The notes below the pieces were generated by a model. It saw only the letters and a list, made by a program, of their open reading frames with translations, had not been told where the DNA came from and ran no database searches. A program made the translations under genes and the position numbers. From a virus, in IMG/VR virus record IMGVR_UViG_3300045999_005920, positions 1 through 37,504 of that record: 37,504 bases of DNA. One strand, 5' to 3'. Every line of letters starts with the position of its first letter. Position 1 is the first letter of the stretch. Below are positions 1 to 8,237 of this stretch, piece after piece.

Positions 1-1
1 G

Positions 2-952
2 ACTAGGGGTTGGATAGAAGAGGCTGGAGAGTTTCACAGAGATGCAAAGAATAACTTACAAGCAAGTATAGGAAGGTGGAAAAATGGTGTATATAATTTA
101 GTTGGTAAGTTGTTACAGACTTGCAACCCAGCTAGTAACTATTTAAAGTCAGATTATTACTACCCATTTAAGAGTGGTAAATTAGAGAGTTGGAAACGGT
201 TTATACAGGCTTTCCCACAAGATAACAAAATGCTACCTGCTGGGTACTTGGATAACCTAAAACGTATATTAACTAAAAACCAAAAAGAACGTTTATTATT
301 TGGGAATTGGGAATATGATGATGACCCGAGTGTATTATGTGACTATGATGCTATCTGCGATGTGTTTACCAATGAACATGTAAAGACTACAGGCAATAGA
401 TATATTAGTGCAGATATAGCCATGCAAGGGCGTGATAAATTCATAGTGGGTGTATGGGATGGGTTTGTGTGTGATGTGGCAGTAAGCGAGGATAAAAGCA
501 CCGCAAAAGGTATCACAGCTACTATAACTAGGCTAATGGATAGATATAGCATAGGTCATAGTAGATTAATAGCTGATGCTGATGGTATAGGTGCATTTGT
601 TGGCAGTTATATTGATGGGTGCAAGGAATTTCATGGGGGCGGTAGTGCCACAAACAAAGATGAATACGCAAATATTAAAAGTGAATGTGCATATAAGTTA
701 GCTGAAAAGATTAATAAACGTGAAATATATATTAAGTGTAGTGAGGAGCAAAGGTTATTAATTATAGAAGAATTGGGAGTGCTTAGGGCTGATGATGTAG
801 ATGCAGACGAACGCAAGAGGCGTATTATTAAGAAAGATTACATGAAAGAATTAATAGGGCGTTCGCCCGATTATCTTGATATGCTGATAATGCGTATGTG
901 GTTTGAGAGTAAAGACAGGGAATTTTTTGATATTTCTAGTTGTGATTATTAA
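2..952 (+). CDS. terL: Terminase large subunit, C-terminal part (partial, runs off the left edge)
   Basis: This is the DNA-packaging motor ATPase/nuclease that cuts and pumps genome into the procapsid through the portal. The frame is open from base 2 to a TAA at 950-952, so the N-terminal Walker A region lies outside the window. The first visible residues include W-I-E-E-A-G-E, a Walker B-like acidic stretch, followed by the coupling motif T-C-N-P-A-S near base 120. The second half is an RNase H-like nuclease. Candidate metal-binding aspartates are in S-A-D-I-A (codon 413-415), A-D-A-D-G (575-583) and Y-L-D-M-L (878-880). Position directly before the portal gene fits the usual terminase-portal-scaffold-capsid order. 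Internal TTG or ATG codons are not real starts. The family call is strong, although based on motifs read by eye. Confidence 0.9.
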   Translation, partial: TRGWIEEAGEFHRDAKNNLQASIGRWKNGVYNLVGKLLQTCNPASNYLKSDYYYPFKSGKLESWKRFIQAFPQDNKMLPAGYLDNLKRILTKNQKERLLFGNWEYDDDPSVLCDYDAICDVFTNEHVKTTGNRYISADIAMQGRDKFIVGVWDGFVCDVAVSEDKSTAKGITATITRLMDRYSIGHSRLIADADGIGAFVGSYIDGCKEFHGGGSATNKDEYANIKSECAYKLAEKINKREIYIKCSEEQRLLIIEELGVLRADDVDADERKRRIIKKDYMKELIGRSPDYLDMLIMRMWFESKDREFFDISSCDY

Positions 953-957
953 TTACT

Positions 958-965
958 TATATTTG
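958..965 (+). promoter_or_regulatory. Bacteroidota-type promoter, minus-7 box TATATTTG
   Basis: TATATTTG matches TAnnTTTG exactly. Only five bases separate it from the portal ATG at 971, so the transcript would start on or next to the start codon (leaderless). No TTG lies at the ideal 19-nt spacing upstream. Confidence 0.6.
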
Positions 966-970
966 CAAAC

Positions 971-2671
971 ATGATATTACCATTAACAGCAGCAAGGGGG
1001 GAGTTATCAATCACATCTATACTACGTGATAGACCGCATAAGAGGTATGTAGAGGAGTTCCAAAAGTACTGCGCTCATACTACTATGCACATGACAGGTC
1101 TAGGGCTAGATAAGGCAATAGAACGCTTTGATTACTATGAAAGTCCCCGATTGTTACTGCTAAGGCAAAAGTACAGCCCGTCTAATGTAGACTTTTATTC
1201 ACGTTTACATAGACCTACTGATAAAATATTCAATGCAAAAGGTGGTAGTATCAATTACCTTTTACCCGATAGTGAGAAAAAAGTATTCACCGCTAAGATG
1301 CAAGACGTTCACAATGGATATTCTATGCGTAGGTGGATAGAAACATTTTGGCTACCAGCGTACCAATATGACCCTATGGGCTTAATACTTATGGAGGTTG
1401 GCAACGATAGCACATACCCTACATACATTAGTTCACAGGATATATGGGATGTACCTAAGCCTAAAGGTAGATTTTTTGAGTACGTGGTCTTTAAATTACC
1501 TAACAGAACTACAACCGAAAACTTAACAGGATACAGCGAGACGAACACTAACCGTATGAATGCGATTACTGGTTACTATCGTGTTATAGATGATGCGTTT
1601 GATTATACTATTAAGTGGGAGAATGGAGTTGCAACGGTTATAGAAGATGAAACATACCCTAATTTCTACGGTAAAGTGCCAGCCGCTACAGCTAGTAATA
1701 TATGGGATAATGTAAAGCAGTTTTATGTGTCTCCTGATAACAATACACTAGACATAGCAGACCAGCACTTACGTAGCCGTTCAGTGTTAGTTATGTTTGA
1801 GTTACATCATGGCTTTCCATTAAATTGGCAGTATGCAGGTAGGTGTAATAAGTGTACAGGTACAGGTAAGCTAAGTGGTGATACGTGCGATAGTTGTAAC
1901 GGTACAGGTAAAGAGAGCAAAAAAGATGTATCAAAGCTAATACTACTACCATTTCCAAAGAGTAAAGATGACCCAATCATAGATAAGCCAGGGGGAACAG
2001 TTGAGGCAGCTATTGACAGTTGGCAAGAAATGAAGCGCACTATTGAGCAACAATACAAAGAAGCGCACTACGCTACATGGGGGACTAATCAGATTGAGGA
2101 TAGTAACCACCAAACCGCAACAGGTAGGTTCATAGATGTACAGCCAGTTAATGACATGCTAGGCAAGTATTCAGATGCAGCCGAGTGGGTTGAAACATGG
2201 ATTACTAACAAGATAGGTGAGTTCGATTATCCCAATACTTACAAAGGTTGTGAGATAAATTTAGGGCGTAGGTTCTTAGTTGAGCCACCTGATGTTATAG
2301 CCGAAAAGCTACAAAAGGCAATACAAGGTAAGATGTCATATTCATACATGAAAACCTTGTATTTTCAGTGGGTTGATAGTGAGTACAGTGGCGATGAAAT
2401 GACAAGGCTAAGGCTAACAATGGAGTTCAAACTAGACCCAGCACCATTTATGAGTGTATTAGATTCACAATCTGCATTTGTGGGGAGTGAATTAGATTAC
2501 TACAAAAAACTATATTTTGGGCAATGGTTGGAAACATTACCGTCTAATTGGTATTTTGTTAGTAACTTTGAAACCTTATCTAATCAGTTAACGGAGTGGG
2601 TTCAAACAAAAGTAGGTGAGATGCCAGAGCAAGAAGAACCCAACGAAATAGAAGAAATAGAAACCAATTAA
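971..2671 (+). CDS. Portal protein with a DnaJ-like zinc motif
   Basis: This is the likely dodecameric portal that forms the vertex ring for DNA entry and tail joining. Evidence is position (between terminase and scaffold), length of 566 residues and the overall style of phage portals; I recognise no single diagnostic motif. Unusually, residues 292-309 carry two CxxC pairs (Cys292, Cys295, Cys306, Cys309) in two C-x-x-C-x-G-x-G units, as in the zinc-binding repeats of DnaJ. The C-terminus is rich in Glu (E-E-P-N-E-I-E-E-I-E). Start: ATG 971, five bases after a TATATTTG box. It is followed 12 nt later by the next gene, so it heads an operon that ends at the terminator at 3932-3960. Alternative: another large head-vertex protein, which is less likely. 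Confidence 0.8.
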   Translation: MILPLTAARGELSITSILRDRPHKRYVEEFQKYCAHTTMHMTGLGLDKAIERFDYYESPRLLLLRQKYSPSNVDFYSRLHRPTDKIFNAKGGSINYLLPDSEKKVFTAKMQDVHNGYSMRRWIETFWLPAYQYDPMGLILMEVGNDSTYPTYISSQDIWDVPKPKGRFFEYVVFKLPNRTTTENLTGYSETNTNRMNAITGYYRVIDDAFDYTIKWENGVATVIEDETYPNFYGKVPAATASNIWDNVKQFYVSPDNNTLDIADQHLRSRSVLVMFELHHGFPLNWQYAGRCNKCTGTGKLSGDTCDSCNGTGKESKKDVSKLILLPFPKSKDDPIIDKPGGTVEAAIDSWQEMKRTIEQQYKEAHYATWGTNQIEDSNHQTATGRFIDVQPVNDMLGKYSDAAEWVETWITNKIGEFDYPNTYKGCEINLGRRFLVEPPDVIAEKLQKAIQGKMSYSYMKTLYFQWVDSEYSGDEMTRLRLTMEFKLDPAPFMSVLDSQSAFVGSELDYYKKLYFGQWLETLPSNWYFVSNFETLSNQLTEWVQTKVGEMPEQEEPNEIEEIETN

Positions 2672-2683
2672 AACAAATATAAC

Positions 2684-3073
2684 ATGCCAAGACCAAAGAA
2701 AGTAGGCAATACAACCTACGAACCAACAGCACCCGAAACGGGCGAACAAATTGCAAAGAGCAATCCACACAAAAAAGCGTATGACCGCTACGAAATTAAA
2801 GCTAAAGCTAACATGGGTAGCAAGCCCGATGGAACAACGTACCTTAGACATTGGGAGTTCCAAGTACAGCTAATCAGCAAGGACAAGGGCATACCTTCTA
2901 CAGGTATTATGTTAGAGCCTTACCGAGTTGAGTTTATGAATGAAAGGGCGCAAAATAGCAAAGTATGGATGCACGAAGTAGGTCAGCCAATACCCGAAAC
3001 TATCATACGCAAAGTAGTAGAAGATGAAGATGGCAACGCAATATTTGAAGACACATTTAAATACAAAAACTAA
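2684..3073 (+). CDS. Hypothetical head-module protein
   Basis: I do not recognise this 129-residue protein. The N-terminus is basic and disordered-looking (M-P-R-P-K-K), with a more structured centre containing an aromatic stretch (L-R-H-W-E-F-Q-V-Q-L) and an acidic segment E-D-E-D-G-N near the end. No membrane segment or signal peptide is present. It lies 12 nt after the portal gene and 11 nt before the scaffold gene, all on one predicted transcript. Small proteins in this slot are often head assembly factors or minor virion components, but nothing in the sequence settles this. Confidence 0.75.
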   Translation: MPRPKKVGNTTYEPTAPETGEQIAKSNPHKKAYDRYEIKAKANMGSKPDGTTYLRHWEFQVQLISKDKGIPSTGIMLEPYRVEFMNERAQNSKVWMHEVGQPIPETIIRKVVEDEDGNAIFEDTFKYKN

Positions 3074-3084
3074 ATTACATTCAC

Positions 3085-3906
3085 ATGCCAATTAGTAAAA
3101 AAAGTATTGAGCAAATGGCTAAGGCGTTAGGGGTTGATAAGACCGCACTAAATGACGCACTAACAGCCGAAACGGATATAGATATTGATATACCCGAAGT
3201 AAAGGTATTAACACCCGATGGGCTACGCAAGCTAGAGAGTGAGAAGTACGAAGAAGGTAAAGAGGTAGGGGTAGAAATGGCTGTAAAGAAATACAAGACC
3301 GAAAACAATATACAATTTACAGGTAAAGGTATTAGCGACTTAGCGGCACACCTTGAAAGCAAATCAGATGTAGACGGTAGAGTAAAAAAGCTACAGGAAA
3401 ATCTAACAGCAGCAGAACAAAAGGCGGTACAGTTTGAGCAGAAATTACAGACTGTAGAGATTGAGAATGAGATATACAACGCTATCCCAGCCGAGTATAA
3501 CGGATTAAGCAAACGTGCATTGAAAGCTATTGCAGAGGTAGACGGTAACATCACATTTAAAAAAGAAGATGGTAAATTGAATGTGTATCGTGATGGTCAA
3601 AGAGTACGTGATGAGCGCACTCAGGCAGACCTACCAGCAGTAGACGTACTAAAGAACTTTTTTGAGGTAGAGAGGGGCTTTAAAGTTGCAGGTAATGAGC
3701 CACCACCACAGCCACCAAGACAAGGGAGAGGCGGTGAGGGTACACCACCAAAGGCAGCAAGTGCAAGCCGCAAGCGTTCTGACATTGAGAAAGAATGGAC
3801 GGCAGCTAATCCCGAATTAAATGTAACTGGTATGGAATACCAAAGTCATTTTGCACAGCAAGTAAAGCAAGCAAAAGAGGCAGGGCAACCGATAGAAATA
3901 GATTAA
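3085..3906 (+). CDS. Capsid scaffolding protein
   Basis: This 273-residue protein sits between portal and major capsid genes, the usual slot for the scaffold that templates procapsid assembly and then leaves. The composition fits: highly charged, with a strong coiled coil around residues 90-135 (rich in E, Q, K, with L and V at heptad positions), a Pro/Gly-rich linker around 210-225 (E-P-P-P-Q-P-P-R-Q-G-R-G-G) and a short basic, helical C-terminus that could dock to capsid protein. The N-terminus begins P-I-S-K-K-S-I-E-Q and holds an acidic D-I-D-I-D-I-P-E patch. It resembles GP20-type phage minor structural/scaffold proteins. No protease domain is visible. It is followed within 30 bases by a strong terminator. 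Confidence 0.75.
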   Translation: MPISKKSIEQMAKALGVDKTALNDALTAETDIDIDIPEVKVLTPDGLRKLESEKYEEGKEVGVEMAVKKYKTENNIQFTGKGISDLAAHLESKSDVDGRVKKLQENLTAAEQKAVQFEQKLQTVEIENEIYNAIPAEYNGLSKRALKAIAEVDGNITFKKEDGKLNVYRDGQRVRDERTQADLPAVDVLKNFFEVERGFKVAGNEPPPQPPRQGRGGEGTPPKAASASRKRSDIEKEWTAANPELNVTGMEYQSHFAQQVKQAKEAGQPIEID

Positions 3907-3931
3907 TGATTTCATGTGTGTTTAATTTGGG

Positions 3932-3960
3932 GGTTGGTGTTTCTACACCGACCTTTTTTT
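3932..3960 (+). terminator. Rho-independent terminator after the scaffold gene
   Basis: A nine-base-pair stem (GGTTGGTGT with ACACCGACC, one G-U pair) around a TTCT tetraloop is followed by seven T. It ends the terminase/portal/scaffold transcript. The next promoter starts two bases after the T run. Confidence 0.85.
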
Positions 3961-3962
3961 AT

Positions 3963-3970
3963 TACCTTTG
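3963..3970 (+). promoter_or_regulatory. Bacteroidota-type promoter, minus-7 box TACCTTTG
   Basis: An exact TAnnTTTG sits immediately after the terminator T run and 16 nt before ATG 3987. The short leader is the A/C-rich CTTAAACACAAAACAC type seen at other genes here. No minus-33 TTG at ideal spacing. Confidence 0.6.
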
Positions 3971-3986
3971 CTTAAACACAAAACAC

Positions 3987-4331
3987 ATGACTATTCAAGA
4001 TTTACTCAATGCAGGGTTTAAGATGTTGATGCCACAAAATAACTTTATGTATGGTAAGGCTACACACTTAAATGAGATTAGAAGTACATTGCAGCCCGAT
4101 TTCTTATTCACTAATGGCAATAAACGTATTGTAATATCTACGCAAGGTGGACTAACAGAGTTCCCAACAGACAACAGTATATACACTGATGAGCAAGTAG
4201 ATGCTATAATCAAAGTATCTGAAAGTATGAAAATACATTTTATACAACTTAAAGACGGTGAAAACATAGTATATGAAAACTATTTTGGTGTGTTTCCTAC
4301 TGATGATATATTGAATGAGTTTATCGCTTAA
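3987..4331 (+). CDS. Hypothetical protein in its own transcription unit
   Basis: This 114-residue protein begins M-T-I-Q-D-L-L-N-A-G-F. I do not recognise a family. It has mixed alpha/beta composition without signal peptide or membrane segment, and ends with acidic and hydrophobic residues (D-I-L-N-E-F-I-A). The frame is open further upstream, but that stretch contains the terminator and promoter, so ATG 3987 is the start. It is insulated between the scaffold terminator and the terminator at 4417-4446, so its dose can be set separately from portal and capsid. A head decoration or assembly role is possible from position only. Confidence 0.7.
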   Translation: MTIQDLLNAGFKMLMPQNNFMYGKATHLNEIRSTLQPDFLFTNGNKRIVISTQGGLTEFPTDNSIYTDEQVDAIIKVSESMKIHFIQLKDGENIVYENYFGVFPTDDILNEFIA

Positions 4332-4367
4332 CTTTACACATTATTGTTCACTCTTAAACCTTGCAAA

Positions 4368-4409
4368 ATGGCATACGGTAAGAAGAAGAAAAAAGGTAAA
4401 ATGTGCTAA
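4368..4409 (+). CDS. Lysine-rich 13-residue micro-protein
   Basis: A tiny open frame encodes MAYGKKKKKGKMC. Its TAA is followed eight bases later by a strong terminator (4417-4446), so it occupies the end of a dedicated short transcript. Six of 13 residues are lysine and the last is cysteine. The sequence before the ATG, CCTTGCAAA, resembles the TTTGCAAA that precedes the leaderless portal start. Known parallels are very short, very basic phage peptides that neutralise packaged DNA (such as protein J of microviruses); that function is only an analogy here. Reality of translation is uncertain because the frame is so short, but its placement just before the capsid gene and its terminator support it. 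Confidence 0.45.
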   Translation: MAYGKKKKKGKMC

Positions 4410-4416
4410 ATGCACT

Positions 4417-4446
4417 AGCCCACTAATTAACTTAGTGGGCTTTTTT
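4417..4446 (+). terminator. Rho-independent terminator before the capsid gene
   Basis: A ten-base-pair perfect stem (AGCCCACTAA with TTAGTGGGCT) with a five-base loop leads into TTTTTT. It isolates the capsid gene from upstream transcription. The stem resembles that of the terminator at 24968-24998. Confidence 0.88.
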
Positions 4447-4510
4447 ATTCCATTATTAGGAATATTCCACAATTTGGAAAATAAATTTGTTTGTATCGGA
4501 AATGTTTACC

Positions 4511-4518
4511 TATTTTTG
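4511..4518 (+). promoter_or_regulatory. Promoter of the major capsid gene, minus-7 box TATTTTTG
   Basis: TATTTTTG matches TAnnTTTG. TTG triplets lie 17 and 21 bases upstream, bracketing the ideal 19. The predicted leader to the capsid ATG is about 100 nt, the longest protein-gene leader in the late region apart from the primase leader. Confidence 0.6.
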
Positions 4519-4522
4519 TTGT

Positions 4523-4613
4523 GCATTGTTCGAGATATGTAACAATGCAAGTCAACCCGCACAAGATACAGTGCAAAGTTCTTAGCCGAGATACAGGCTA
4601 TTATTTTTTATTA
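4523..4613 (+). promoter_or_regulatory. Structured leader of the capsid mRNA
   Basis: Near the predicted 5' end is a perfect eight-base-pair hairpin (GCATTGTT with AACAATGC, 4523-4530/4541-4548, ten-base loop). A second, weaker hairpin (TAGCC with GGCTA, 4583-4587/4596-4600) is followed by the T-rich stretch TTATTTTTTATT, about ten bases before the ATG. A 5'-terminal hairpin would favour mRNA stability, useful for the most abundant virion protein. The second could be a weak attenuator. Function is inferred. Confidence 0.4.
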
Positions 4614-4622
4614 CTAACTAAA

Positions 4623-5675
4623 ATGGCAAATTTTACTCCGTCAAACCTCCTGAAGGCACAGACGATGTTAACTGAGAGCTTTACCGAGCCTGAAATGAGG
4701 GAAAAAATATTACCTTCTATCCAAATCGGTCTGAAAAATAAAGATGTACTGGTAAAGGGTGCAGAGGAACTACGCAAAAGAGAAGACAGAGCCGTAAGCG
4801 GTTATGCTATGATGCGTCAGGTACGTTCTACAGGTTCACAGCGTACCGCTACGCACACAGGTAACAGAGGTGACTCAATGGAACTACCTTTTACGTGGAC
4901 AACGTTTAGCGATACGTTTAGTATTTCGCTAAAGCAAATGGATAACAACTTGTTTAGTTTTGAGCAAGCTATGATGCAGAACATTAAAAATTGTGTTCTT
5001 AACATTCATAACGATATTGAAACTCAAAATATTGCGTTTCTACTTGCTGCAAGAAACCAAGTCGTACAGACTACTAACCCAGTAGGCGGCTATGTAACTT
5101 GGAACGCAACAAACCACGTACATGAGATAGGTACACCATATAACAACCGTTTCACGCAACTTGCAAAGTCTGTAATGCGTTCTAACAAGTATAACGGCAA
5201 TATGTTCGATGCAATATTCGACAATCAGATGTACACAAATGCCGAGTTTTGGGCGTCTCAAGGTGGTTCTAATGCGCAAAATACAGCGTTTCAGTTCACT
5301 GGAATGAACATTAACCCATCTATCGAACTCGCTGATAGTGATTACCCAGACGGTATAGCACTTGTTATGCAGCCCGGTACGTATGCTATGATACCATGGA
5401 TACCTAAACAGAACAGAACAGGTTATGGTGACTACAATAGCTATTTGGGCGGTTACGGTTCAATCATTGACCCTATAACTAACCCTAACGGTATCTATAG
5501 TGGTGGTCTTGTATTCGCTGTACATGGTTACGCATTGCGTGCCGATACATCTAGCGATAACGGTGTTGAGCAAGATAACTTAATGCAGTTTGAAATATCT
5601 GTAGACGTTGCAAATGCACTAACTCCGCTATCAGTAGCTCAAGAGTCTGTAGTGTATGCTTTCGGACAGATGTAA
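4623..5675 (+). CDS. Major capsid protein
   Basis: This 350-residue protein would build the icosahedral shell. Evidence is position (after the scaffold, with its own strong-looking promoter and structured leader) and size, plus the composition of phage capsid proteins: an N-terminal helical region rich in K/E (about residues 1-60), then beta-rich segments with many N, T and G. No N-terminal propeptide with a protease gene is evident. Start: the frame is open upstream to 4491, but that part overlaps the promoter and leader; ATG 4623 gives M-A-N-F-T-P-S-N. I cannot prove the HK97 fold from sequence alone; a structure prediction would do so. Confidence 0.78.
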   Translation: MANFTPSNLLKAQTMLTESFTEPEMREKILPSIQIGLKNKDVLVKGAEELRKREDRAVSGYAMMRQVRSTGSQRTATHTGNRGDSMELPFTWTTFSDTFSISLKQMDNNLFSFEQAMMQNIKNCVLNIHNDIETQNIAFLLAARNQVVQTTNPVGGYVTWNATNHVHEIGTPYNNRFTQLAKSVMRSNKYNGNMFDAIFDNQMYTNAEFWASQGGSNAQNTAFQFTGMNINPSIELADSDYPDGIALVMQPGTYAMIPWIPKQNRTGYGDYNSYLGGYGSIIDPITNPNGIYSGGLVFAVHGYALRADTSSDNGVEQDNLMQFEISVDVANALTPLSVAQESVVYAFGQM

Positions 5676-5713
5676 TTGTAAACAATTTTTAATAACATTA
5701 TCAATCAAAAACA

Positions 5714-6196
5714 ATGAAACAATTTATAATAATTGCATTGCTTTTTCTTAGTTTGGGTGTAACAGCCCAAACTACGAGAAGTGCAGCGTTTAAGTCAGTG
5801 ACCCCAGCAGGTACGGTTAAAACGCTTGATACTACTACCAATACAGATACTTCGTATTTGTGGAATGGCAGAAATGACCATAATCAGTGGTCTAATGTAT
5901 CGCTACAGTTTGTAAATACTGTAGCAGCAGGTACAGTTACATGCACTATGATAGTGCAAGGTAGCAACGATGCTACAACGGCTGTAAGTGGTAATTGGTT
6001 CACGCTTAAAACAAGTACAGCACAACAGGTAACAACAAGTGATACAGGTACGGTTAACGCTACTCAGTATTTATTTAACTTGCCTAATTGTAACTACAAG
6101 TATTTGAGAGTGCGTAAAATTACAGGCGGTACTGGTACAAGTTCAATGACTGGTACATATTTCCTTGCAGCACCTTACAGAACAAACATAAACTAA
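5714..6196 (+). CDS. Small beta-rich protein with a Sec signal peptide, in the head module
   Basis: This 160-residue protein starts with a textbook signal peptide: M-K-Q-F, a hydrophobic core to about residue 17, and a cleavage site V-T-A before Q-T-T. A-Q junctions are typical of exported Bacteroidota proteins. The mature part is rich in T, S, N and G, with a W-N-G-R-N-D-H-N-Q-W segment, and looks like an all-beta decoration or Ig-like domain. It lies 38 nt after the capsid gene, where decoration or head-fibre proteins are common. A cleavable signal on a presumed virion protein is odd, since virions assemble in the cytoplasm. Either it is exported, or the segment anchors it in the membrane. 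Function unknown. Confidence 0.75.
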   Translation: MKQFIIIALLFLSLGVTAQTTRSAAFKSVTPAGTVKTLDTTTNTDTSYLWNGRNDHNQWSNVSLQFVNTVAAGTVTCTMIVQGSNDATTAVSGNWFTLKTSTAQQVTTSDTGTVNATQYLFNLPNCNYKYLRVRKITGGTGTSSMTGTYFLAAPYRTNIN

Positions 6197-6201
6197 AGTA
6201 C

Positions 6202-7347
6202 GTGCCAAACATTAGATATACTAACGGGATAGATTTAGAAGTACTGCTACCAGTGTTGACAGACCGTAAAGGGTGGAAACAACCAACGGTAGCAGACTTC
6301 ACACCCGTATTATCTACGGCAGTAACTACGTGCAAAAGTGGCATGTATTACAACTTTGACCATAGCAGTTGTAGCCCCGTAAACATTTGGAATTGCCAAG
6401 AGGATAACGAAATTACAGATGCTAACCTTAATCAGTTCCTACTTGACCTAAAGCAGCAGGTAGCAGTTGAAAGCCTTGTGAATGTCTTTCGTGAGAATAA
6501 CCCCGTTGAGCCGTCTAAAATACTGTTTGAGAAACAATTTAGAACTCAATACAGAGATATAGACAATTCGGGTAAGTTTTGCGGTTGGCAGTTGAAGTTA
6601 CCTGAAGGCAACTATGCACCAAGAATAGAGAGCATAATGCTAACAATGAATATCCCTTGTGATGTTACATTGTATGCCTTTAATGACTTGAAAGCAGACC
6701 CAATATGGAATACTACCATAACCGTAAATGAAGCCTACAATCAAGAATCAACCGTAATTGATGACTTGATACTTTCTAGGCTAAACAACCTTTACAAAGG
6801 TGGTGTTATATTCTTTGGGTATTTTCAAGACCAACTAGAGGCGCAAGGGGCAAAGGCGGTAGATGTGTATCTTAATTGGTGGGAGCAATTTAACTACGTT
6901 GGGTATCAAGGTTTTGAGGCGGTATCGGATTACGCTAACTTAACATTTGTACGTGACCAATACTTTAGCAACTACAAGACTTACGGATTAAACTTAGAAA
7001 TATCTACAAGCCGAGATTTCACCAATACAGTAATTCGCAATGCACACGCCTTCGACAAGCTACAAGGGCTATTAATGGCGGTTAAATGCCTTGAATTGCA
7101 GATGAATAGCATCAGGGCTAATGGTGAGCAAAGAACGGTTAGAGATAACTACGAAGTATTGTATAATGAGATTGAAGGGCTTAAAGGTGGTGAGGGTATT
7201 CCGTATAGGCAAGGGCTTAAAGATAGGGTTATAAGAGAGGTTAAGCGACTAGAGCAAACGTTCTATCCTAAAGATGAGATGTTTAGTTCTATACCACCTG
7301 TAAATGATTGGATAAGCTATAATACACGTTGGGGGCATCAGATATGA
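6202..7347 (+). CDS. Head-tail connector region protein
   Basis: I do not recognise a named family for this 381-residue protein. It begins at GTG 6202 (M-P-N-I-R-Y), five bases after the previous stop; the next in-frame ATG is about 47 codons further in, too late. It contains a dozen or so Trp and many Tyr, plus a Cys pair (C-K-S-G and S-S-C-S-P) near residues 44-57. Toward the C-terminus there is a helical, charged region (Q-R-T-V-R-D-N-Y-E-V-L-Y-N-E-I). It overlaps the next gene by four bases (ATGA), so the two are translationally coupled. A place between capsid and tail tube suggests adaptor, stopper or neck function; this is inference. Confidence 0.7.
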   Translation: MPNIRYTNGIDLEVLLPVLTDRKGWKQPTVADFTPVLSTAVTTCKSGMYYNFDHSSCSPVNIWNCQEDNEITDANLNQFLLDLKQQVAVESLVNVFRENNPVEPSKILFEKQFRTQYRDIDNSGKFCGWQLKLPEGNYAPRIESIMLTMNIPCDVTLYAFNDLKADPIWNTTITVNEAYNQESTVIDDLILSRLNNLYKGGVIFFGYFQDQLEAQGAKAVDVYLNWWEQFNYVGYQGFEAVSDYANLTFVRDQYFSNYKTYGLNLEISTSRDFTNTVIRNAHAFDKLQGLLMAVKCLELQMNSIRANGEQRTVRDNYEVLYNEIEGLKGGEGIPYRQGLKDRVIREVKRLEQTFYPKDEMFSSIPPVNDWISYNTRWGHQI

Positions 7348-8210
7348 TACACTTAGTACCACAGCCAAACGGCATAGATTACCCTATTAGCAACTTACAA
7401 ACGTTGCTGTATGAAACATTCTATGTTATGTGGGGCGAAAGTGGTATGACTGGTGAGAATTTTGATGTGTTTGGTAGGACTTACAGAAACAGTGTAGTAG
7501 ATGGATTTGTGCCACAGTGGTATAAGTCGGGAAAGGATTACAGTACAGATATGTTCTTTAATGACAAAAAAGCGGCTGTAATGTGGTTCGGTTTGAATGA
7601 CCCTACACAAGTTGAGTATGAGCGTTATGTTTATAATTTGAGTTTGTATGTTATGGTTAATCTTGAAAGAGTGCGACCTATCAACGGCAATCAGAGAATG
7701 GATGAACGTGTAATACAAGATGTTTGTAACTTCTTAGTTCCATCGTGGTATGGATTTGTGGTAAAAGCGGTAGTACGTGATATTGATAATGTACTAAGCA
7801 GATACAGTGGCAGTAAGCGCAAATCAGCAACTACAGATACTAACCATCAGCCAAAATGTTGTTTTAGAATTGACCTACAGAATGCCATTGACATTAAGAA
7901 CTACGATTGTGTTAGAGATATACCAAGACCTCAATATTTTTACGCTATGACAGCCCCTATAACGTGTGTGTTTAAGACAGTGCCAAATACAGCACTTACA
8001 CAAACCCTTTGGAACGGTATAAAAATACAGGTTGAATATCCTACAGGTAGTAGTGTAACAGTGCCACATTTGGTAGGGCGTGATGTGTTTCCCGACCAAC
8101 TGTATAACTGGACACCACAATCTTTGCCTTATGACGCAACAACAGGAACGTTCACGTTTAACTTTCAAGACGGGGATATATTACGAATACAGTACAATGA
8201 AAATCAATAA
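7344..8210 (+). CDS. Connector or tail-completion region protein
   Basis: This 288-residue protein starts at ATG 7344 inside the overlap ATGA with the preceding gene. I see no known motif. The sequence is aromatic-rich (Y, W, F) with beta-type segments, a basic loop S-G-S-K-R-K-S about residues 155-161, and paired cysteines (K-C-C-F-R). It has neither a signal peptide nor a membrane segment. Coupled expression with the 381-residue protein suggests they act together at the head-tail joint or neck. The end of the protein (N-F-Q-D-G-D-I-L-R-I-Q-Y) looks like a beta hairpin, as in tail-terminator or tube-like folds. Assignment is positional. Confidence 0.68.
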   Translation: MIHLVPQPNGIDYPISNLQTLLYETFYVMWGESGMTGENFDVFGRTYRNSVVDGFVPQWYKSGKDYSTDMFFNDKKAAVMWFGLNDPTQVEYERYVYNLSLYVMVNLERVRPINGNQRMDERVIQDVCNFLVPSWYGFVVKAVVRDIDNVLSRYSGSKRKSATTDTNHQPKCCFRIDLQNAIDIKNYDCVRDIPRPQYFYAMTAPITCVFKTVPNTALTQTLWNGIKIQVEYPTGSSVTVPHLVGRDVFPDQLYNWTPQSLPYDATTGTFTFNFQDGDILRIQYNENQ

Positions 8211-8237
8211 TTAACTAACAATTTAAATTTAATAACA

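Noticed and set aside
3081-3554. Leftward frame antisense to the scaffold gene
   Set aside because: It is a Ser/Phe/Leu-rich shadow of the charged scaffold sequence with no promoter and no start context.
4315-4542. Rightward frame of 75 codons across the micro-gene and the capsid promoter
   Set aside because: It crosses a strong terminator and a promoter and has no protein-like features beyond a hydrophobic run made by the T-rich sequence.
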